Source: Terriglobia bacterium (GTDB lineage Bacteria; Acidobacteriota; Terriglobia; Acidiferrales; UBA7541). Taken from it: a DNA stretch of 64,000 nt. The position numbers and the translations under genes were made by a program. This document shows positions 18,720 to 27,673 of this stretch, piece by piece. The DNA lies in contig JAIQFG010000038.1 of assembly GCA_020073375.1 (NCBI GenBank), forward strand, positions 1-64,000. The letters run 5' to 3'. The notes under the pieces were generated by a model. The model saw nothing but the letters and a program-made list of their open reading frames with translations. It was not told where the DNA came from and ran no database searches. Each line of letters starts with the position of its first letter. The stretch's first letter is position 1.

Positions 18720-20204
18720 TCAGCCTCGCTGCAGCAACGGCCGAAGCTCCCGGACGTCCTTCACATTTTCAATATTCAACATGCGGTCGACGAGCTTCAT
18801 GGATTGGTCCTTGCCCAGGACCGGGTCCATGAGGTCGCGCGCTTTGGCGACCACTTCATCCCGCGACATGGGATTCTCCGGAGTGCCGCGCACGCTTTCG
18901 ACGCGCTCGCTCAATTTCGTCCCGTCGTTGAGCGTCACCTCAACGACGGCAACGCGCTTGGGGATCATCTTCTCGAATTCCTCGTCGGGCACGAGCTTCA
19001 CCTTCGCGCGAACGCGCAGGACTTCCGGGTCCTGCATCCGTGGTTTGTCGTGCGCCGCCTTGAACGAAGCGGTCTTGTCGATCAGCATGACCGCGACCAT
19101 GTGCTGCAGGCAAATGTCTGGCATCTCGCGGTTGTTCACCGTATACGCCGCGCTGGTGGATTCCCGCACAACCACTTCCTTCACCTGATCGGGCTCGAAG
19201 GGGTGCTTCTTCAAAATCAGTTGCAGCGCGTCGAGCGGCGACTGGATCGGTCCGCCGGTGGTCCAGCGCTTCAGCGTTGTGAGCGTGACCTCGTACCGTT
19301 CGCCGAGTTTGTCGATCATCGCGGCAGGATCGCCCTTCGGCGCGTACGACACGATGAAATTATCCGGCCCCGCCAACACATCGTTGACGCCGGTCCATCC
19401 CATCTGAATCATCAGCGCGGCGGTGACGGCGTTGCGCGCGCCCATGCCTCCGAATACGAATCCCTTTTCGATGTGGTCGGTGTCGCGCCGCCAAACCGGG
19501 ATGCCTGCGCCGGCCTGCTGCGCCGCGTAGTCGATTAGCCAGCGCATCTGCTGCTGGTTCAGGCTGAGCACGCAGCCGGCGGCTGCGCTTGAGCCCATCG
19601 ATCCCACCAGGTTGTGAGTGTCTTTCAGCACCCCTTCGCTTAAGGTTTTGAACGCGCGCATGCCGACGTCATAGCCAAGCGTGACCGCCCGCAGAAAATG
19701 AGTTCCGGAAATGCCTTCCTTTTCGCCCAGAGCCAGCACGGTAGGCACGATCGAGCTGCCGGGATGCGCTCCGCCGCCGGTGTAATCGTCATCGGTCTCA
19801 TCGGAATGCGCCAGCTCGCCATTCGCGATGGCCGCTTCGATCGGGCCGCAGAGCAGCTTCGAGGCGACCACCGTGTAGCCTTTTTCCATGCTGAACGCCT
19901 TGGCAAATTTGAGCGCCTGCACGCCGGGCGGAAGCTCCGAGCCAGACACCATCGCGGCAAACGTATCGAGGATGTGGTGCTTGGCTTCTTCCACGACCTT
20001 GTCGGGCAGCGCGCGGTCGCGCGCTTCGCTCATAAATTTGCTGAGCGCGGCCATCACCGGGCTGATTTCCTGGGCATAAAGATCGGCTCCCAGGGGAAAT
20101 CCCATCGCGGCCGCGGTCCATGCGGCGCCGCGCAGCACTTCGCGGCGTGTCATGGCTGGCGAAATATTTTTTGCGGGCTTGCCGGAATATTCTATGGGTT
20201 TCAC
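18720..20204 (-). CDS. MmgE/PrpD family protein with twin-arginine-like N-terminus
   Basis: A 494-aa member of the 2-methylcitrate dehydratase-like MmgE/PrpD family (AKHHILDTFAAMVSG, GAHPGSSIVPTVLALGE, KGFVFGGMGARNAVTAALM, GGPIQSPLDA). Family members are normally cytosolic dehydratases or isomerases. Here the protein begins with TRREVLRGAAWTAAAMGFPL, a Tat-like signal. GTG 20204 has GGAG 11 bases upstream; ATG 20153 (MTRREV) would be an alternative without a Shine-Dalgarno sequence. The substrate is unknown. It is divergent from the MFS carrier gene, suggesting a shared uptake or processing role (inference). Confidence 0.82.
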   Translation of the reverse strand: MKPIEYSGKPAKNISPAMTRREVLRGAAWTAAAMGFPLGADLYAQEISPVMAALSKFMSEARDRALPDKVVEEAKHHILDTFAAMVSGSELPPGVQALKFAKAFSMEKGYTVVASKLLCGPIEAAIANGELAHSDETDDDYTGGGAHPGSSIVPTVLALGEKEGISGTHFLRAVTLGYDVGMRAFKTLSEGVLKDTHNLVGSMGSSAAAGCVLSLNQQQMRWLIDYAAQQAGAGIPVWRRDTDHIEKGFVFGGMGARNAVTAALMIQMGWTGVNDVLAGPDNFIVSYAPKGDPAAMIDKLGERYEVTLTTLKRWTTGGPIQSPLDALQLILKKHPFEPDQVKEVVVRESTSAAYTVNNREMPDICLQHMVAVMLIDKTASFKAAHDKPRMQDPEVLRVRAKVKLVPDEEFEKMIPKRVAVVEVTLNDGTKLSERVESVRGTPENPMSRDEVVAKARDLMDPVLGKDQSMKLVDRMLNIENVKDVRELRPLLQRG

Positions 20205-20472
20205 CGGAATTTTTTCTCCGGCCAGAAATATACACCCGGAAGGATTCGAGGGAAAACGCTCTTTTCGCCGCCGAAAAAACGATTGCCCGGCGCGGCCCTC
20301 GCAGTGTATATCTGAACGAACCAAATTTTGAAATGGCGGACTGACCACACCTCTTCCACGGCGGTCATCCCGGGGACGACTTCGCGGGACCCATGACAGG
20401 ACTTTGGGCTGGACCTGAACGGGAAGGTGCGCTCGCGCGGAAGTCGATGGCTTCAATTCGGGGGAACGGCAC

Positions 20473-21825
20473 ATGAATGGTCAGGGAGAATCCAAAGCAA
20501 GCTACGAGCGCTGGCTGGTGTTGTTCCTGCTATGCCTGATGTACCTGATCACCTATCTGGACCGCGTGAGCATGGCCAACACCGCCTCCATGATCATTAA
20601 GGAATACGGGTTCAGCAAGATCCAGATGGGAATTATTTTCAGCGCCTTCATCTGGTCCTACTCGCTGTTTCAGGTGCCCGGCGGCTGGCTCGGCGACCGC
20701 TTCGGGCCGCGCAAGGTCCTGTCCACCATCATGGGTTACCGCACCGTGATCGCCCTGGTGACCACTCTTTCCATCGGATTCAAATCATTTTGGGCGGTTC
20801 GCTTTGCGCTGGGCGTGGGCGAGGCCGGCGCATTTCCCACCGCGACGCGCGCCATGCAGATGTGGTATCCGCGCGATGAACGTGGTTTTGTGCAGGGCAT
20901 CAGCCACGCCGCCAGCCGCTTCGGCGCCGCCATCGGTCCTCCGGTCGCCGTGGCCATCATGATTCACTACGGCTGGCGGTCGGTTTTTTATGTTATTGGC
21001 GCGCTTAGTTTGCTCTGGTCGATTTTGTACATGCTGGTCTACCGCAATATGCCCGAGGAGCACCACCGGGTGAGCCACGCAGAACTGGCGCGCATTCGCG
21101 GCCTCGACGCTAACGGTGAAATCAAGAAGGCCAATGTGGCCAAGCGCCCGAAAGTGCCCTGGAGCGTGTTGCTCAAGCACGGAAACATGTGGGCTGTGAT
21201 GTGCGCCTATGCCACCTACATTTATTCGCTGTGGTTTTTTCTTTCCTGGCTGCCCTCTTATCTCCTCGAATACCGGAAATTTACGCTGATCAAGACGGGC
21301 ATTTATGCTTCGCTGCCGCTTGCTGCCGGCGTCGTAGGAGACGCCTTCGGCGGATGGCTGACCGACAAGTTGTACATCAGAACGAATAACCTCAAGTTCT
21401 CCCGCCGCTCGGTTGCCATCACGGCCATGCTGGGTTGCGGAACGTCCACATTGTTTGCAGCTTTGTCCGCAAGTCCTTTCAGGGCGCTCATCTTCCTGAC
21501 CATCGCCATGTTCTTCCTGGAAATGACCATCGGCCCCGCGTGGGCCGTTCCCATGGACATCGGCGGCGAATTTTCCGGCACGGTTTCCGGGATGATGAAC
21601 ATGGGCGGACAATTTGTCGGCGCGCTGTCGCCGACCGTTTTCGGTTATCTGGTTTCCAAGGGATCCTGGGTCGCCCCGTTCGGCGTATCCGCCGGCCTGC
21701 TCTTTATCGGCGCGGCTATTTGGGCGTTCTGGATTGACCCGGAACAGTCCGTCATCGACAGGGCGGGACCTGCGGGTGCAAGCGGGGGAACAATTCCAGT
21801 TCCTGCGGTTGCAGCGAATCGCTAA
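20473..21825 (+). CDS. MFS transporter, anion:cation symporter type
   Basis: A 450-aa membrane protein with about 12 hydrophobic segments. The motif GGWLGDRFGPRKV between TM2 and TM3 is the MFS signature, and YLDRVSMANTASMIIKEYG in TM1 matches the ACS family (hexuronate, glucarate, phthalate carriers). The second-half motif is GGWLTDKLYIRTN. It probably imports an organic acid with H+ or Na+. ATG 20473 follows GGGGGA. It is divergent from MmgE/PrpD, with 268 bases between the starts. Confidence 0.9.
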   Translation: MNGQGESKASYERWLVLFLLCLMYLITYLDRVSMANTASMIIKEYGFSKIQMGIIFSAFIWSYSLFQVPGGWLGDRFGPRKVLSTIMGYRTVIALVTTLSIGFKSFWAVRFALGVGEAGAFPTATRAMQMWYPRDERGFVQGISHAASRFGAAIGPPVAVAIMIHYGWRSVFYVIGALSLLWSILYMLVYRNMPEEHHRVSHAELARIRGLDANGEIKKANVAKRPKVPWSVLLKHGNMWAVMCAYATYIYSLWFFLSWLPSYLLEYRKFTLIKTGIYASLPLAAGVVGDAFGGWLTDKLYIRTNNLKFSRRSVAITAMLGCGTSTLFAALSASPFRALIFLTIAMFFLEMTIGPAWAVPMDIGGEFSGTVSGMMNMGGQFVGALSPTVFGYLVSKGSWVAPFGVSAGLLFIGAAIWAFWIDPEQSVIDRAGPAGASGGTIPVPAVAANR

Positions 21826-21885
21826 TTCGGCGCAAATTCGGCATGTAAAAATGGTGTTAGGCGCGCCGAAAAAACCGATTTTAGA

Positions 21886-21914
21886 TTGACACTCCGGCAG
21901 GCTTGGTATACGAA
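21886..21914 (+). promoter_or_regulatory. Candidate sigma-70 promoter for the 21989 gene
   Basis: TTGACA at 21886-21891 is followed by TATACG (spacer 15) or TACGAA at 21909-21914 (spacer 17), about 75 bases upstream of the start. The -35 is consensus; the -10 is only fair. Confidence 0.5.
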
Positions 21915-21988
21915 TTTATGAAGGCTTCGATGGCGTTGCACCAATTTTATTCCATGGGCGTAAGTCCAACAGGGAGCGGGAGCATTTC

Positions 21989-23749
21989 ATGAACAAACGG
22001 GTAAAGGCAGTCTTGGCGGCAGGATGTCTGGCCGCATTGTTAATCCTATGCGTGGGTGCCTCGGGATGGGCGCAATCTTCCGCGACCATCTCCGGAACCG
22101 TCACTGCGGACAGGGATTACGCCCTGAGCCAGGCGTCCGGCAAGCATATCCCCGCGCTGGTTGCGGTTCGCGTGCGCGCCCGGGACGTTGACCGGCGCAT
22201 CACATACACGGTCTTCACCGATAAAGGGAAATACCATATTTATAATCTGCCGGCCGGGAACTACCAGATGTCCGCCCTGCAGGACGGCTTCGATTCCACC
22301 ACGCCCGCCGTGGAACTGAAAGCCGGTGAGTCAAAGACGGCCGACGTGGCGCTGAAGGTCAAGCCGGATCACCTGCGCGCCGAACTGGTCGACTACGATA
22401 CTCTGTTTCCCCCCAGCCCCACCCGCGACTACCTGATGCAGAATTGCGCCGGGTGCCACGGCCTCGAGCACATCCCCTGGCAGCGCATCGGCGGCCGCGA
22501 TGAAGACGCCTGGCGCACTGCGGTCAGCCGCATGTTTGACATGGACGGCACCAACAATCACACCGGCGTGCCGCAGGTGAACCCCGCCGCCATCCCGCAG
22601 GCCAAGCGCGACGAAATCATTCAGTATTTTTCGAAAACTTTTCCGCTCGATGGAAAACCGCGCGACCTGAAACTGGCCGATCTTCCCCTGGATGAAGAGG
22701 TCCTCTCCAGGACCATCGATATCGAGTATGAATTGAACGTGCAGCCGGGAAAAAAGGAAAGCGAAATTTCCAATCACGACGTCTGGCCCAGCAAATTTAA
22801 TTCCATGGTTTATATTGCCGAAATGGGTATGGACGTGGTGCAGGGAATGGACACCCGCAAACTGGATTTTCCGGACCGCTACACCACCTACGTACTGCCG
22901 AACCCCGATAAGGGTCATCGCAAGCTCGGCCCGCACGGCATCACGCAGGCAAAAGACGGGCACGTCTACACCGCCGAAATCGACGAAAGCAGTATCGGCG
23001 AAATCGATCCGGAAACCGGGAAAGTGACGCAATACGAGACCCCGACCCGCGGCACTCCGCACACGATCAGGTCGGACTCCAAGGGCAACGTCTGGTTCAC
23101 GGAAATGCAGGGCAAGAGCCTGGTAGGCAAGCTCGACGCCGTGACCAAGAAGATTACCGAGTACGATCCTTCGCCGAGCGACGCCAACGCCCACTACTAC
23201 GGCATGACCGTGGATCAAAAAGACCGCGTCTGGGCCGTGGGCATGACTTCCCACAAGATCGTCGGCTACGATCCCAAGACTGACAAGTGGTCGGTGTACC
23301 CGACGCCCACGCAGCCTTCCGGCCCGCGCCGTCCCACCGTCGATTCCAAGGGCAAGGTCTGGTTCTCCGAGCACATCGGCCAGAACCTCGGAATGCTCGA
23401 TCCCGACACCGGGAAGATTACCGAATACAAGGATCCCTTCCCCTACTTCGGCGGGTATGAGTGCTATGCCGACTCGAAAGACAACATCTGGGTCACGCTG
23501 CGCAGCTACGGCGTCCTCGCCAAGTTTGACCAGAAAACCAAGAAATATACCTACTACCCCGAACCGTTCCCGGACATCATGGGCCGCGAGCATCCCGGAC
23601 CGCACGGCACCCTGATGGGCGGCCTCTATCCTCCGAAGATCGAAGAGGGCCAGGAAGGCACCTTCTGGTACACCGGAATCGGAATGCACAACCTGGTGGC
23701 CTTCAAGCCGGAAGGCAATGTGCCGCACACCCAGAAGGCGGGGAACTAG
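21989..23749 (+). CDS. Exported CarboxypepD_reg + cytochrome c-like + virginiamycin-B-lyase-like propeller fusion (paralogue 2)
   Basis: A 586-aa protein with the same plan as the 4915 gene: signal peptide (LAALLILCVGASGWAQ), carboxypeptidase-regulatory domain (about 35-120), a haem-c site CAGCH at residues 153-157 inside a small helical domain (to about 220), then a Vgb-like propeller (DGHVYTAEID, KGNVWFTEMQ, KDRVWAVGM, KGKVWFSEH, KDNIWVTLRS). It probably resides in the periplasm or at the outer surface. A good promoter precedes it. A HbpS/GlcG-like gene follows after 97 bases. Confidence 0.8.
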   Translation: MNKRVKAVLAAGCLAALLILCVGASGWAQSSATISGTVTADRDYALSQASGKHIPALVAVRVRARDVDRRITYTVFTDKGKYHIYNLPAGNYQMSALQDGFDSTTPAVELKAGESKTADVALKVKPDHLRAELVDYDTLFPPSPTRDYLMQNCAGCHGLEHIPWQRIGGRDEDAWRTAVSRMFDMDGTNNHTGVPQVNPAAIPQAKRDEIIQYFSKTFPLDGKPRDLKLADLPLDEEVLSRTIDIEYELNVQPGKKESEISNHDVWPSKFNSMVYIAEMGMDVVQGMDTRKLDFPDRYTTYVLPNPDKGHRKLGPHGITQAKDGHVYTAEIDESSIGEIDPETGKVTQYETPTRGTPHTIRSDSKGNVWFTEMQGKSLVGKLDAVTKKITEYDPSPSDANAHYYGMTVDQKDRVWAVGMTSHKIVGYDPKTDKWSVYPTPTQPSGPRRPTVDSKGKVWFSEHIGQNLGMLDPDTGKITEYKDPFPYFGGYECYADSKDNIWVTLRSYGVLAKFDQKTKKYTYYPEPFPDIMGREHPGPHGTLMGGLYPPKIEEGQEGTFWYTGIGMHNLVAFKPEGNVPHTQKAGN

Positions 23750-23846
23750 CAGCAGCGATCAAGATTTGGCCGGCGCGCGCGGGCCTCGATTCCTTCGCGC
23801 GCCGGACCGCATTGTTTCATCATCCGCAAAAATAAAAGGAGAACGT

Positions 23847-24245
23847 GTGCGAAATAAATTGTGCCTGGGCATCTCGGACGCGCAAAAGATCGTAGCCGCC
23901 GCGAAAGTAGAAGCAGAAAATAATAAGTGGGCCGTCAGCATCGCCGTCGTTGACGACGGGGGATTCCTCGTCGCCCTCGAACGCCTCGATGGCGCCGTCG
24001 GCCAGAGCGCTGGGATCGCAACTTTGAAAGCGCAGACCGCGGCCATGGCCCGGACTCCCACCAAGGCCCTGGAAGATGTCGTCAAGGAACGTCCGGCGAC
24101 CGGAGCGTTCCCCGGAAGGCTGTCGGTGCAAGGCGGAGTGCCCATCCTTGTGAATGGCGAGTGCGTGGGCGCGGTGGGCGTCTCCGGCGTGAAATCGTTT
24201 GAAGACGAGCAAGTGGCCAAAGCCGGCCTACGAGCAATTGAATAA
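23847..24245 (+). CDS. HbpS/GlcG-like small protein (GlcG domain)
   Basis: A 132-aa single-domain protein of the GlcG/HbpS family (SDAQKIVAAAKVEAENNKWAV, VVDDGGFLVALERLDGA, LSVQGGVPILVNGECVGAVG). GTG 23847 has AGGAG 5 bases upstream, giving a start near the usual family N-terminus. GlcG is encoded in glycolate-utilisation operons and HbpS binds haem; which applies here is unclear. Its place after a haem-c/propeller gene makes a haem-related or accessory role possible. No signal peptide. Confidence 0.82.
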   Translation: MRNKLCLGISDAQKIVAAAKVEAENNKWAVSIAVVDDGGFLVALERLDGAVGQSAGIATLKAQTAAMARTPTKALEDVVKERPATGAFPGRLSVQGGVPILVNGECVGAVGVSGVKSFEDEQVAKAGLRAIE

Positions 24246-24272
24246 CTTGCGCAATCTTGCGTGTGATTTTTA

Positions 24273-24299
24273 GGAGGTCGGGCTTCAGCCCCGACCTCC
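24273..24299. repeat. Palindrome with CTTCAG-centred hairpin ahead of the 24330 gene
   Basis: GGAGGTCGGG (24273-24282) pairs with CCCGACCTCC (24290-24299) around CTTCAGC. It ends about 20 bases before the Shine-Dalgarno sequence of the propeller gene at 24330. It belongs with the GTCGCGGCTTCAGCCGCGAC element at 26354. Confidence 0.75.
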
Positions 24300-24329
24300 G
24301 GTAAGGTTTTGAAATTCGGGAGGGGAAGA

Positions 24330-25433
24330 ATGCGTTTCGTCCGCTGGAATCTGGTCTGGTTCGCCGCGCTGGTCGTGATGGTTTGGTTTGCCCCCCGCCC
24401 GCAATTGTTTGCCGGGGATACGCCGCCGCTGAAGCTGGTCCGGAAAATCGAACTCACAGATATCCGCAGCGGCGAGCCGGACGTTTCCGCCGATCAACTG
24501 GCAAAAAATCTGACCACCACCCGCATGGTCGGCGTGCAGAACCATTTTGACCATCTCACACCCGACCTGAAGCACGACCGGCTATTCGTCGTCCCCGAGG
24601 ATAACAAGTCAATCGAAGTCTACAACATTCGCACCGGCAAATTTATTTACAGCATCAAGGGAATCGGCGTCGGCCATTCCGTGGTGTACCGCGCGGACAT
24701 CGACCGGATTTTCGTCACCGACGGATCCGACGGAGATTTGAAAATTTTCGACGGCGCCTCCTACAAACTCCTGCAGAAAGTGAAGTTGCTGGCCGACGCC
24801 GACGCCACCGGCTACGACCCTGACACGCATAACCTGTACATCGCCGACGGCGGCCTGGACGCGAAGCTCGATCATGGTTTTCTTGAAATCGTGAACACGG
24901 ACACGGGAAAACAGGTCGGCCAGATCAAAATCGATTCCAACCGTCTGGAAGCCATGTACATGGAAAAAGCGGGGCACCGGTTGTTCTTGAACATGACCGA
25001 GAAAAATTCCATCGGCGTGATTGACCGCTCGAAGCAGGCCGTGGCCGCCGTCTGGCCGCTAACGGATTGCAAAGTAAACGCGTCAGTGGCCATGGACGAA
25101 AAAAATCATCGCCTGTTCGCGGCGTGCCGCGACGGCCACATGAACATTCTCGATTCCGACACCGGAAAATTTCTGCAGAATCTTCCCATCTCCACGGGCG
25201 TGGACGACTTGCTGTTCGATCCGGCCAGCCGCAGAATTTACGTGGCTGCCGGCGAAGGGTTCGTCAACGTCTACGAGGAGACGGACGCCGATCACTACAA
25301 GGAAATCGGAAAAATTCCCACCGGCCCTCTGGGCAAGACCGGACTGCTGGTCCCCGCATTGAAGGAATATTTCGTTGCCGTGCCGCCCCACGGTTCTGCG
25401 TGCGCGGAAGTCCTGGTTTTCGCGGTTCAATAA
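24330..25433 (+). CDS. Secreted YVTN-type beta-propeller protein
   Basis: A 367-aa exported propeller, related in layout to the genes at 9984 and 11203 (NHFDHLTPDLKHDRLFVVPE opening, blades THNLYIADGG, GHRLFLNMTE, NHRLFAACRD, SRRIYVAAGEG). ATG 24330 is chosen because GGGAGGGG lies upstream and the product starts with a signal segment (WNLVWFAALVVMVWFA). No cofactor motif. It is convergent with the cupin genes. Confidence 0.8.
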   Translation: MRFVRWNLVWFAALVVMVWFAPRPQLFAGDTPPLKLVRKIELTDIRSGEPDVSADQLAKNLTTTRMVGVQNHFDHLTPDLKHDRLFVVPEDNKSIEVYNIRTGKFIYSIKGIGVGHSVVYRADIDRIFVTDGSDGDLKIFDGASYKLLQKVKLLADADATGYDPDTHNLYIADGGLDAKLDHGFLEIVNTDTGKQVGQIKIDSNRLEAMYMEKAGHRLFLNMTEKNSIGVIDRSKQAVAAVWPLTDCKVNASVAMDEKNHRLFAACRDGHMNILDSDTGKFLQNLPISTGVDDLLFDPASRRIYVAAGEGFVNVYEETDADHYKEIGKIPTGPLGKTGLLVPALKEYFVAVPPHGSACAEVLVFAVQ

Positions 25434-25461
25434 AACATTTATTGGGGAAGGAAGATTTCAT

Positions 25462-25490
25462 CGTGGCGCCGGCGTCCCGCCGGAGCCACG
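25462..25490. repeat. Short palindrome, CGTGGCGCCGGCG family (copy 3)
   Basis: cgtggcgccggcgtcccg pairs with the end ccggagccacg. It is a shortened form of the 9836 and 18561 elements. It lies between convergent genes ending at 25433 and 25491, where it may also terminate transcription. Confidence 0.65.
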
Positions 25491-25829
25491 CTACGCCGGG
25501 ATTTTGGGGACCACCAGGTGTAACAGCTTCACCGAAGCGCCCGCAGCGGGCTGGACCGTCGCGCTTTCCGACGGGCCCAGATACACGCCCGCGCCTTTAG
25601 AAACGTCGTAATTCTTTTCATTGAGGCGAATGCTTCCCTCGCCTTCCATCAGGTAGAGAAGTTGGTGCTTGTCCTGGGCTTCCGCGCTGAATTTTTCGCC
25701 GGACTTCAGCCAGCGCAGCGCCGCCACCACGTTCTTGGCGCCGCACAACTCCCCGTTCAGGATCTCGGCGAATTCACCCTCCGGAGTTTTCACCTTCACC
25801 AGCACGTTCGTATCGATAAAAGTCAGCAT
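25491..25829 (-). CDS. Cupin-domain protein
   Basis: A 112-aa single cupin. The metal-binding region is degenerate: motif 1 reads AQDKHQLLYLMEGEGSIRLN, and few histidines are visible. The fold, glycine-rich turns (YDVSKGAGVYLGPSESA) and length fit a small cupin. GGAGAG-type purines lie just before the ATG at 25829. It follows another cupin (65 bases away) on the same strand and may form a pair with it. Function unknown. Confidence 0.75.
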   Translation of the reverse strand: MLTFIDTNVLVKVKTPEGEFAEILNGELCGAKNVVAALRWLKSGEKFSAEAQDKHQLLYLMEGEGSIRLNEKNYDVSKGAGVYLGPSESATVQPAAGASVKLLHLVVPKIPA

Positions 25830-25893
25830 GAAACTCTCCTTGGTCCTGCTTGCAAGCGAGAATCCGAACGGGCCCTGGCGTCGTTGTGATCTC

Positions 25894-26310
25894 CTACGTC
25901 TGCACCCACACGCCGCCCTCCACGCGCTCCCAGCGCAGATCGTCCTGCGTGCCGTCCAGAATCGTGGTCACGAACCGGTTGGGCGCCTGAAATTCAAAAT
26001 AAAACAGCGGCGATTTGGAGGCGCGCAGCCGGTGCTTGTCTTCCGCGGGGATGAAAATCATGTCGCCGGGGCCCACGTCGCGCGATCCTTGCTCGGACTC
26101 CACCGTGCCGTTTCCTTCCATGATGAAATAAAAATGCTCGCAATTCTTGTGCAGATGGTAGGGCGATGAGCCGCCCTTCACGTAATGCATGATTCCCGCC
26201 AGCATGTCGTCGATGTGCGTGAGTTCCTTGTTGACGAAAAACGTCCGCTCGCGCCCCGGCACCGCTGAGATCAGCTTTGGGAGTTTGTCTTCCTGGAAAA
26301 TATAAGCCAT
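25894..26310 (-). CDS. Cupin-domain protein
   Basis: A 138-aa cupin. The start at 26310 has AGGAGA 6 bases upstream. Motif 1 is SSPYHLHKNCEHFYFIMEG, with the HxH and Glu metal ligands, and motif 2 is GPGDMIFIPAEDKHRL, with the final His. Metal-dependent dioxygenase, isomerase or sensor roles are all possible. It lies downstream of a MetE-like gene in a minus-strand run, so a catabolic accessory role is likely but unproven. Confidence 0.82.
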   Translation of the reverse strand: MAYIFQEDKLPKLISAVPGRERTFFVNKELTHIDDMLAGIMHYVKGGSSPYHLHKNCEHFYFIMEGNGTVESEQGSRDVGPGDMIFIPAEDKHRLRASKSPLFYFEFQAPNRFVTTILDGTQDDLRWERVEGGVWVQT

Positions 26311-26353
26311 GGGTTCTCCTGACAAAATGCCATCACACAATCAATCCTTGTGG

Positions 26354-26406
26354 GTCGCGGCTTCAGCCGCGACATTTAGGCGTCCATAAAAAGTGGGCTC
26401 TAGCCC
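26354..26406. repeat. Palindrome GTCGCGGCTTCAGCCGCGAC plus small hairpin
   Basis: The perfect 20-base hairpin at 26354-26373 has 7-base arms around CTTCAG, followed by GGGCT/AGCCC at about 26395-26406. It lies between the cupin and MetE-like genes. The same centre (CTTCAG) occurs in the elements at 11103, 24273, 37776 and 62851. Confidence 0.75.
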
Positions 26407-26433
26407 CTGAAGCGCGGATACGTGATGCATGTT

Positions 26434-27654
26434 CTATCTTGCGCCGGCGCCGCGCTCCGCACCGTATTTGTCCACCCACCCCCAAAGTTCCCGGCTGGCG
26501 ATTCGCGCGCCCTCGGCCATTGCTTCGAGCTTCGCCCACATGATGCTGGGGTGCACGCGCCGGTTGATTTCCTCCTGCGCGAAGCCGCAGTCGGTGCCGG
26601 CGATCACGTTCTCGCGCCCCACCAATTCCGCGAAGCGAACAATGCGTTCGGCGACCAGTTCGGGATGCTCGACCACGTTCGTGCCGTGGTTGACCACTCC
26701 CGGTGCCAGAATTTTTCCTTCGGGAAGCTTTACGTCTTTCCAGACGCGCCATTCGTGTTCGTGCCGGGGATTGGCCGCCTCGATCAAGTACGCGCCGGCG
26801 CGCACTTTCAAAATCAAATCCACGATTTTCCGCAGCGGCACGTCCGTTGTGTGCGGTCCGGGCCAGCTGCCCCAGCAGACGTGGTAGCGGATGCGGTCCT
26901 CGGGAATTCCTTCCAGCGCGTGATTCAGGACGTCGACGTGGCGGCTCAGCCAGCGGTAGTAATCTTCGAAGCTTCCCGGCGGCACCATGCGGTCGTAAGT
27001 GACCGCCGCACGCGCGTCGTCCACCTGCAGCAGGATGCCGCTGTCGACGATTGTCCGGTATTCGGTTCGCAACGCCTCCGCCAGAGCCACCAGGAGTTCC
27101 TCATCATTCTTGTAATACTCGTTTTTGCGGTCGGGGATGGCGCTGGAGGGTGCGGCGACAGGCAGAAACGCTTCTTCGACGTTCACATTTCCCAGCGCGG
27201 CCTTGAAATTGTCGATGTCGCGGCGGAGTTCGCCGAGGCCGGTGTATTGAATCGGCGCGACGCACACAACGTCGTACCGTGTCACGTTGGACCACGCGCG
27301 CTCGCTGGGCTTTTCCAAATCCTCGTAGAATTCGCGGAAGCGTTCGCGGTCCGCCCCCCGCGCAAAGGGATTCGCGCCGGGCTGCACGGGCCGCTGCTCG
27401 AAGCCGCTCAACCGTTTCAGTGCATATAAGGACCAGCTTGTGGATTTGCCGAATTCCCCGTCGTCCACCACGTCGATCCCGGCCTGCGCCTGTCGCCGGA
27501 CTACATCGGTGACCGATTCGCGGAGGCATTGTTCATACGCGGGCTCGTCAAAGGCGCGCCCTTCCTGCCGCGCGCGCACAAAATCGAGCAGCTTCGCCGG
27601 GCGGATCAAGCTGCCCACATGCGTTGTCAGGATTCGGTCTACGCTGCGTTTCAC
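26434..27654 (-). CDS. MetE-like (cobalamin-independent methionine synthase C-terminal family) protein, YxjG-type
   Basis: A 406-aa protein of the UROD/MetE-like superfamily. Start GTG 27654 has GCGAGG 7 bases upstream and gives KRSVDRILTTHVGSLIRP, the usual opening of stand-alone MetE-C proteins. Zinc-ligand motifs HVCWGSWPG and GTDCGFAQ are in the expected order. The N-terminal half of true MetE is absent, as in YxjG/YxjH. Such proteins transfer methyl groups to thiols from diverse donors. It sits 19 bases after the 27674 gene on the same strand, so it is probably co-transcribed; demethylation of a methylated substrate is a possible role. Confidence 0.82.
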   Translation of the reverse strand: MKRSVDRILTTHVGSLIRPAKLLDFVRARQEGRAFDEPAYEQCLRESVTDVVRRQAQAGIDVVDDGEFGKSTSWSLYALKRLSGFEQRPVQPGANPFARGADRERFREFYEDLEKPSERAWSNVTRYDVVCVAPIQYTGLGELRRDIDNFKAALGNVNVEEAFLPVAAPSSAIPDRKNEYYKNDEELLVALAEALRTEYRTIVDSGILLQVDDARAAVTYDRMVPPGSFEDYYRWLSRHVDVLNHALEGIPEDRIRYHVCWGSWPGPHTTDVPLRKIVDLILKVRAGAYLIEAANPRHEHEWRVWKDVKLPEGKILAPGVVNHGTNVVEHPELVAERIVRFAELVGRENVIAGTDCGFAQEEINRRVHPSIMWAKLEAMAEGARIASRELWGWVDKYGAERGAGAR

Positions 27655-27673
27655 GCTTGGCCTCGCCCGCGGC

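Noticed and set aside
22331-23728. 465-codon minus-strand frame
   Set aside because: Antisense of paralogue 2 of the haem-propeller set; no motif.
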